Origin: Amycolatopsis solani | GTDB taxonomy: Bacteria; Actinomycetota; Actinomycetes; Mycobacteriales; Pseudonocardiaceae | DNA length: 64,000 bases | Assembly: GCF_033441515.1 (NCBI RefSeq) | Contig: NZ_JAWQJT010000002.1 | Span: 186,001-250,000, forward strand | Direction of reading: 5' to 3' | In this document: one piece after another, positions 59,149 to 64,000 of the stretch | How positions within the stretch are numbered: position 1 is the first letter of the stretch | Layout of the letters: each line of letters begins with the position of its first letter | Notes under the pieces: model-generated | The model's database searches: none | Seen by the model: the letters and a program-made list of their open reading frames with translations, nothing else | What the model was told of the DNA's origin: nothing | Position numbers and translations under genes: made by a program

Positions 59149-59820
59149 TCACCGGCCGAGGCGGTGGGCGCTTTCCTCCGCTCGCCGCAGTGCCGTCAAC
59201 AGGGCCGCGCGGCCCGTGTGGTCGATGTCCTCGGTCAGGGCGTCCGTCGCGGCCGTGCCGCCGAGGCTCAGCTTGACCAGCAGGCGGCGGTGGATCGCCG
59301 CCATGGTCGTGGCGTCGAAGTCGGGGCGGACGAAGGCCAGGAGGAGGCGGATCTCGTCCTGGCAGCGGTGGTAGCTGTCCAGCACGTGCTCGTTGCCGGC
59401 GGCCGCGACGATCGCGCGGTGGATCGCGCCGTGGACCTCGGTCAGCTTTCGCCACGACGGTCTCGGTGTCCGCTCGGCCAGCGCCTCCAGGCGTTCGACC
59501 TCGGTGCGCACCGGGGTCAGGTCCGCGCCGCGGGCCAGTGCCATGCGCAACGCGCCGAGTTCGAGGACCTTGCGGTAGTCGAAGATCTCGTCGATGCGGG
59601 CCCGGCTCAGTGGTGCGACGACCGCCCCGCGGTGGCGTTCGTGGTGCAGCAGGCCGCGGTCGGCCAGCAGCCGCAGGGCCGACCGGACGGTGTGCCTGCC
59701 CACGTCGAAGCGCTCCGCCAGGTCCTCCTCGCGGAAGCGGGTGCCGACGGGGTGCACGCCGTCCAGCAGCTCGCCGCGCACCACCGCGGCGATGCGCTCC
59801 GGTGCGGCGGGCGCGGCCAT
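59149..59820 (-). CDS. GntR-family regulator, FCD subgroup
   Basis: 223 residues. HTH at about 5-70 (PERIAAVVRGELLDGVHPVGTRF, RFDVGRHTVRSALRLLADRGLL) and an FCD domain (DYRKVLELGALRMALARG..., HGAIHRAIVAAAGNEHVLDSY). ATG 59820 was chosen for its spacing from AAGGAGG. Divergent from the alpha/beta hydrolase gene only 51 bp away; a palindrome lies between. Probably represses the hydrolase gene and itself. Confidence 0.88.
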   Translation of the reverse strand: MAAPAAPERIAAVVRGELLDGVHPVGTRFREEDLAERFDVGRHTVRSALRLLADRGLLHHERHRGAVVAPLSRARIDEIFDYRKVLELGALRMALARGADLTPVRTEVERLEALAERTPRPSWRKLTEVHGAIHRAIVAAAGNEHVLDSYHRCQDEIRLLLAFVRPDFDATTMAAIHRRLLVKLSLGGTAATDALTEDIDHTGRAALLTALRRAEESAHRLGR

Positions 59821-59853
59821 GGCCATCCTCCTTGTCACACACGATCGCATTGG

Positions 59854-59866
59854 ATTGTGTCACAAT
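59854..59866. promoter_or_regulatory. Candidate FCD-GntR operator
   Basis: ATTGTG-T-CACAAT is a perfect 13 bp palindrome ending 5 bp before the hydrolase ATG. A second TTGTCACAC motif is at 59832-59840. Binding here would cover the hydrolase start itself. Confidence 0.55.
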
Positions 59867-59871
59867 GTGGC

Positions 59872-60648
59872 ATGGAGATCGACGGAGTCCAGGTCCACGG
59901 CGAGTCCGGGCCACCGGTGCTGCTCCTCCCCGGCGGCGCCGAAGCCTGCGACGGCTTCTTCCCCGGCCTCGTGGAGGGGCTGGTGGCCGAGCCCGGCGCG
60001 CGCGTCGTCGTGCACGACCGGCCGGGCACCGGGACGTCCACTGTGGACGGCTCACTGGCCGGCGCCGCGGCGCACCTCGCCTCGCTCGTCGAGCGGCTCG
60101 GCCTCGGCCCGGTCGTGGTGGTCGGCCAGAGCCTCGGCGGCGCCGTCGGCGTCCTGCTCGCCCGCCACCGCCCCGACCTGGTCGCGGGCCTGGTCCTGCT
60201 CGACCCGACTCCGGTCAACGACGCGCGGGCCTGCGCGAGCCTGGAACGCATGACGACCGTGCTCGGCAGGCTCTCGGCCGTGCCCGGACTGCGCGTGGTG
60301 CTCGCCAAAGCCCTCCGCGCGGCGGCCCTGCGCACCGCACGCGGCCGCGACCTGCGCCCGGACTGCGCGGCCGCCCTCGAGCGCACCGCGGACCTCGACA
60401 TCCCGACGCTGGCCCGCGCGGTCCACGGCCTCACCGCCCTCGCCCTGCGGGAGTCCGACCTGCCCCGCTTCCCGGCCGTCGTGGTGACGGCGGACCGCAA
60501 GCCGGACCACGCCGTCCGCCGCGCCCACGAACGCCTGGCCACCGCCTTCGGCGCCCGACTGGTGAGCTGGCCGGGCGCGACGCACAGCGTCCACCTCGAC
60601 CGCCCGGACGAAGTCCTGGCGACGGTGCGGGAACTCGTCGCTGGCTGA
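59872..60648 (+). CDS. Alpha/beta hydrolase
   Basis: 258 residues. Oxyanion region LLLPGGAEACDGFF, VVHDRPGTGTSTVD, nucleophile elbow VVGQSLGGAVGVLLARH (Ser in GQSLGG), an acid position in the VVTADRKPDH strand, and His in THSVHLDRP. Substrate unknown; esterase or C-C hydrolase are both possible. No Shine-Dalgarno precedes the ATG and the operator is immediately upstream, so the mRNA may be leaderless. Confidence 0.85.
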   Translation: MEIDGVQVHGESGPPVLLLPGGAEACDGFFPGLVEGLVAEPGARVVVHDRPGTGTSTVDGSLAGAAAHLASLVERLGLGPVVVVGQSLGGAVGVLLARHRPDLVAGLVLLDPTPVNDARACASLERMTTVLGRLSAVPGLRVVLAKALRAAALRTARGRDLRPDCAAALERTADLDIPTLARAVHGLTALALRESDLPRFPAVVVTADRKPDHAVRRAHERLATAFGARLVSWPGATHSVHLDRPDEVLATVRELVAG

Positions 60649-60676
60649 ACGTTCCTCCGGCTGCGAGGATGGCGAG

Positions 60677-61549
60677 GTGGACGAACCGGTGGAGGAGTCC
60701 CTCGACCGCATCGTCGCCGTCGCGCTCGGCGACCACGTGGCCAAGGTGCTCAGCCTGCTCGACCGCGGCCGCGCCATGGCCGCACGTGGCCAACGCGCCG
60801 GAGCCGAGGCAGCCTTCGCCGAAGCGGCGGCGCGTGCTCGACGGGCGGCGACGGCGAAACGCTCCGAATGGGGTCGCGAGCGGCTTCCGGTGTCGGACAT
60901 GGTTGCGGCACTGCGTGAGGCAGGGCTGCACGACGTCGCCGAGGAGGTCGAAGGTCGGGCAACCGCGGCCATCGCCAACCAGGCTGACCACGTGCGCGCC
61001 GACAACATCGTGCAGGCCGGCATCGTCCACGGCGGCATCCACATCGACGGCGGACAGGTCGGCCGCGACGGGAAATTCCTGAAGCTGTCGGTGACCACCG
61101 TCCAGTTCGAGTCCACGACTTTCGAATACGAAGGTCTCCACGTGAACCCCGACGAGGAGATCCGCGTCTTCGTCGAGGCGTACACCGCGCAGGCTGTCCT
61201 GCTGCACCGGATGCGCCCGGTGTTCATTCGCGAGCTCGGGGTGAGAGGGGCACAAGCGAGGCTGATCGGGCCGAGGGAGTTCGAAGCCCACTTGACAGCG
61301 CCCGCCTGGCCGCCCGCCCACCGCTACGACGCCGATATGCCGGGTGAGGTCCTGACTTCGGCCGAGCGCGGCGTGGACTTCCCCTTCTCCGTGACCGCGA
61401 GCGATCCCGAGTACTTCGTCATCCGGCCCAACCTCCACGGCATGCGCGGTCCTGTCGAATGGCGGCTGGAGCTGGACTGGTCCTGCCTGGGGCAGCACGG
61501 AACCGAAGTCATCGCCCACGCCTACCGCCCGTTCGTATCCGGCGGTTGA
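60677..61549 (+). CDS. Hypothetical protein with NIVQAGIVHGGIH-type motif
   Basis: 290 residues, not recognised. Residues 1-100 are helical and charged (VAKVLSLLDRGRAMAARGQRAGAEAAFAEAAARARRAAT..., EEVEGRATAAIAN). At about 104-120 comes RADNIVQAGIVHGGIHIDGG, a segment resembling the 'N-x-V-x-G-x-V-x-G-x-V' turns present in many actinobacterial signalling and conflict proteins. The C-terminal 170 residues are beta-rich (LSVTTVQFESTTFEYEGLHVNPDEEIRVFVEAYTAQAVLL...). GTG start 28 bp after the hydrolase gene; they may be cotranscribed. Confidence 0.6.
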   Translation: MDEPVEESLDRIVAVALGDHVAKVLSLLDRGRAMAARGQRAGAEAAFAEAAARARRAATAKRSEWGRERLPVSDMVAALREAGLHDVAEEVEGRATAAIANQADHVRADNIVQAGIVHGGIHIDGGQVGRDGKFLKLSVTTVQFESTTFEYEGLHVNPDEEIRVFVEAYTAQAVLLHRMRPVFIRELGVRGAQARLIGPREFEAHLTAPAWPPAHRYDADMPGEVLTSAERGVDFPFSVTASDPEYFVIRPNLHGMRGPVEWRLELDWSCLGQHGTEVIAHAYRPFVSGG

Positions 61550-61584
61550 GCACAGCCGGACGTCAGTAGGCCACCCCGGCGCGT

Positions 61585-63663
61585 TCAGTCCGAACCACGG
61601 CGGTGCCGGTACAGCAGCCACACGAAGTACGGCGCGCCGATGATCGCGGTCATCAGCCCGGCCGGGAGCTGGCCGGGGGCGATGACCGTGCGGCCGAGGG
61701 TGTCCGCCGCGCACACCAGGAGCGCGCCCAGCAGAGCCGCGGTGGGTAGCAGGCGCGAGTGCCTGCTGCCCACGATCGCGCGGGCCGCGTGCGGGGCGAC
61801 CAGTCCGACGAACGTGAGCACGCCGATGCCGGCGACCGCCGCGCCGGTCAGCAGCACGGCGCACGAGAGCAGCAGCAGGCGCGTCCGGCCGACGGGCACG
61901 CCCAGCACCCGTGGTGTCTCGTCGTCCAGCGCCAGCAGGTCGAGCTCACGCCGCATGCGGATCAGCACGGGCACCGCCAGCAGCAGCGCCAGCGCCATCG
62001 GCACCAGGTGCGTCAGGGTCCGGCCGTAGGTCGAGCCGCCCAGCCAGGTCAGCGACTTGGTCTCGTTCCACGGATCCGACAGCGTGATCAGCAACGTCAC
62101 CAGCGCCTGCGTCGCCGCGTGCACGCCGAAGCCGATCAGCACCAGGCGTTCGCTCGCGAAGCCGCCCCGCGCCGCCACGGCGAAGACCACCGCCATCGCC
62201 AGCGCGGCACCCAGGCCCGCGGCGCCGGTCAGGGTCCAGAACCCGACGCCGGACACCAGGGTGATCACGGTGACCGCGCCCAGCCCGGCCCCGCCGACGA
62301 CGCCGATCATGCCCGGCTCGGCCAGCGGGTTGCGGGCGACCGCCTGGGTCAGCGCACCGCCCAGCGCCAGCGCCGCGCCCGCCAGCAACGCGGCCACTAC
62401 GCGCGGCACGCGGGTGTCCAGCACGCCGGTGACGATCGGGCCCGCCTGGCCGGACAGCCAGGTGACGACGTCGCCGAGCAGCAGCTTCGCGTCCCCGAGC
62501 AGGACCGCGCCCACGGCGGCGCCGGCCACCGCGAGCGCGAGCCCGGCCAGCACCACGCGGTACCGGAGCGCACTGACCCCGCCGCGTGCGCCGGCCGACG
62601 GGGGTTCGGCGGTCGCGGAGGTGATCCGGGCGGTGCGCGCCAGCACGATCAGGAAGAGCGCGCCGAGGATCGTCGTCACGACGCCGGTCGGTACTTCGAG
62701 GGCGCGCTGCGGGCTGATGATCGCGCGGAGCAGCACGTCGGCGCCCAGCAGGAGCGCCGCGCCCAGCGCCGCGGAGAACGGCAGCAGCGCGGCGTGCCGG
62801 TGCAGGCCCGGCACCACCGGCGCGAGCAGCCGCGCCAGTGCCGGGGCGGCGAGGCCGACGAACCCGATGGGGCCGGCCAGCGTCACCGCGGCCGCGGCCA
62901 GCAGGACCGCCAGCGCGATCGCGGCCACGCGGACCCGTCCCACGTGGACACCCAGCGTCCTGGCGTGGTCGTCACCGACGTGGACGAGGTCGAGCCGCCG
63001 GGACAGGCCGAGCAGCGCGGCCACCGCCACGCCGATCAGGGGGCCGAGGGTGCGGACGCCGCCGAGCCCGTTCTGCTCCAGCGATCCCTCGCCCCACGCG
63101 AACAGGCCGCGGGTTTCCTGGGCGTAGAGCAGCAGCAGGACCTGGGTCACCGAAATGAGGGCCAGCGAGATGGCGGTACCCGCCAGCACCAGCCGGATGA
63201 TCCCGGTGCCGCCGGTGCCGGACAGCGCGAGCACGAACACGGCCGCGGCCAGCCCGCCCGCGAACGCCACGCCGGTCGCGCCGAGCAGCGGCAGCGAGAC
63301 GCCGAACGCCGCGACGGCGACGACGGCGAGGTGCGCGCCGGAGTTGACGGCCAGCGTGTCGGGCGAGGCCAAGGTGTTGCGGGACACCGACTGCAGCACC
63401 GCGCCGGCCACGCCGAGCGCGGCCCCGACGAGCAGTGCCGCGAGCAACCGCGGCAACCGCGACTCGAGGACCACGGCGGTGGTGTCGCCGGTCGCGCCGC
63501 CGAACACCAGCCGCAGCACGTCGAACGCGGCCACGCTCGCGGTGCCCTGCGTGAGGTGCACGGCCGAACCCAGCAGGACCAGCGCGGCGAGCGCGATCCC
63601 CAGCAGGGCGAGCCGCCCGCGGCGCCGGACGGCGGCCACGGGCGGCTCGGACAGGGTGACCAC
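61585..63663 (-). CDS. Fused FecCD-type siderophore permease (FhuB-like double length)
   Basis: 692 residues made of two homologous BtuC/FecCD domains, about 1-340 and 360-690, each with around 10 helices. First half: RLPRLLAALLVGAALGVAGAVLQSVSRNTLASPDTLAVNSGA and GPIGFVGLAAPALARLL. Second half: RVPRVVAALLAGAALALGGALTQAVARNPLAEPGMIGVVGGAG and GIGVLTFVGLVAPHAARAIVG. It forms the inner-membrane channel for Fe3+-siderophore import, as FhuB does. GTG start 7 bp after the binding-protein gene stop. Confidence 0.92.
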   Translation of the reverse strand: MVTLSEPPVAAVRRRGRLALLGIALAALVLLGSAVHLTQGTASVAAFDVLRLVFGGATGDTTAVVLESRLPRLLAALLVGAALGVAGAVLQSVSRNTLASPDTLAVNSGAHLAVVAVAAFGVSLPLLGATGVAFAGGLAAAVFVLALSGTGGTGIIRLVLAGTAISLALISVTQVLLLLYAQETRGLFAWGEGSLEQNGLGGVRTLGPLIGVAVAALLGLSRRLDLVHVGDDHARTLGVHVGRVRVAAIALAVLLAAAAVTLAGPIGFVGLAAPALARLLAPVVPGLHRHAALLPFSAALGAALLLGADVLLRAIISPQRALEVPTGVVTTILGALFLIVLARTARITSATAEPPSAGARGGVSALRYRVVLAGLALAVAGAAVGAVLLGDAKLLLGDVVTWLSGQAGPIVTGVLDTRVPRVVAALLAGAALALGGALTQAVARNPLAEPGMIGVVGGAGLGAVTVITLVSGVGFWTLTGAAGLGAALAMAVVFAVAARGGFASERLVLIGFGVHAATQALVTLLITLSDPWNETKSLTWLGGSTYGRTLTHLVPMALALLLAVPVLIRMRRELDLLALDDETPRVLGVPVGRTRLLLLSCAVLLTGAAVAGIGVLTFVGLVAPHAARAIVGSRHSRLLPTAALLGALLVCAADTLGRTVIAPGQLPAGLMTAIIGAPYFVWLLYRHRRGSD

Positions 63664-63670
63664 AGCGGCG

Positions 63671-64000
63671 CTATCCCTTGAGCGCGGCGACGGCGGCGTC
63701 GACGAACTGCTCCATCGACTTCGGCCCGCCGAACATCCACAGCGAGTCCGGGAAGCGGTGCACCTTGCCGCTCTTGACGAACGGGAGGTTCCGCCAGATC
63801 GCGTTGTTCGCCAGCTCCTGCTGGTACGGGTCGCCGTCGGCGTTGTTGGCCATGTACCAGAACCGCACGTCGGGCAGCTTGGTCAGGCCTTCGACGTCGG
63901 CCTGCGCGAGCCCGTAGGCCGGGTCGCCGTCCATCGGCCACGCGGTCTCGAGGCCGAGCCTGCCGAACACCGCGGACACCAGCGCGCCCTTGGTGTAGGG
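63671..64000 (-). CDS. Iron-siderophore substrate-binding protein, C-terminal part
   Basis: Cut by the right edge; about 109 C-terminal residues are present. The frame is open to position 64000 (reading ..YTKGALVSAVFGRLGLE..). LPDVRFWYMANNADGDPYQQELANNAIWRNLPFVKSGKVHRFPDSLWMFGGPKSMEQFVDAAVAAL is the typical end of FecB/FepB-like class III binding proteins: W..LPAVK.GKV..., then SM..FVD. It should deliver the siderophore to the permease encoded next. Confidence 0.85.
   Translation of the reverse strand, partial: PYTKGALVSAVFGRLGLETAWPMDGDPAYGLAQADVEGLTKLPDVRFWYMANNADGDPYQQELANNAIWRNLPFVKSGKVHRFPDSLWMFGGPKSMEQFVDAAVAALKG

Overview
The window is about 70% G+C or higher. Many genes start with GTG or TTG, and genes often overlap by ATGA, GTGA or TGATG. 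Its content is typical of a filamentous actinomycete: a BldD-like regulator, a DivIVA-like coiled-coil protein, an LCP protein, an ECF42-type sigma factor with a DGPF partner, a large LuxR (LAL) regulator, a KstR-like operator and interspersed palindromes of the kind seen in Amycolatopsis and relatives. An Amycolatopsis-like member of the Pseudonocardiaceae is my best guess from the sequence alone. I see no rRNA, tRNA, CRISPR array, prophage or insertion sequence.

Layout. (1) 1-4.8 kb: a possible dormancy/hypoxia group (acetate kinase, a degenerate Acg-like nitroreductase, an STAS-HATPase anti-sigma-type protein and a universal stress protein) with a candidate DosR/DevR box, followed by a decayed MerR/SDR remnant that still has a perfect MerR-type operator. 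(2) 4.8-11.7 kb: LysR with a divergent tartrate/D-malate dehydrogenase-type enzyme, then a GntR-controlled operon of MFS transporter, D-2-hydroxyacid dehydrogenase, AtuA-like protein and DUF4387 protein, probably for uptake and breakdown of a hydroxy acid. (3) 11.7-21.6 kb: mixed genes, including a hydrolase/HTH pair, an FAD monooxygenase, a secreted beta-rich protein, a BldD-like regulator divergent from a degenerate GGDEF-EAL protein, a KAS III-like protein whose catalytic Cys is replaced, and a secreted GH43-like protein.

(4) 21.5-39.4 kb: a polysaccharide locus. It has a priming glycosylphosphotransferase, a combined Wzz/BY-kinase, a flippase, a polymerase/ligase-like membrane protein, three glycosyltransferases plus a small recombination scar between two of them, GDP-mannose dehydratase and GDP-fucose synthase, two FkbM methyltransferases and a third methyltransferase, two left-handed beta-helix acyltransferases, a low-molecular-weight tyrosine phosphatase, an LCP attachment enzyme and a DivIVA-like protein. 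Together these could make, modify, export and attach a fucose- or deoxyhexose-containing, methylated and acylated polymer, with tyrosine phosphorylation as control. The strands alternate and five convergent gene pairs overlap at their 3' ends.

(5) 39.4-43.5 kb: cell-wall proteins (CAP domain, GH25 lysozyme, Tat-exported M15 peptidase) and a membrane-anchored HTH protein with an external murein-binding region. (6) 43.6-52.9 kb: a DUF1206 protein, the ECF42/DGPF pair, an orphan NitT/TauT-type binding protein, a LAL regulator, a triple-hairpin repeat array and a CynX-like MFS protein. (7) 52.6-64 kb: lipid and acyl-CoA genes (3-hydroxyacyl-CoA dehydrogenase, acyl-CoA synthetase with a KstR-type box), several regulator/target pairs with visible palindromic operators, a class III cyclase, a YeiH-type exporter, and a siderophore uptake pair cut by the right edge.

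The intergenic DNA is unusual. It holds two tandem arrays of about 110 bp and 177 bp units, two copies of a palindromic repeat family and a triple GC-rich hairpin array.
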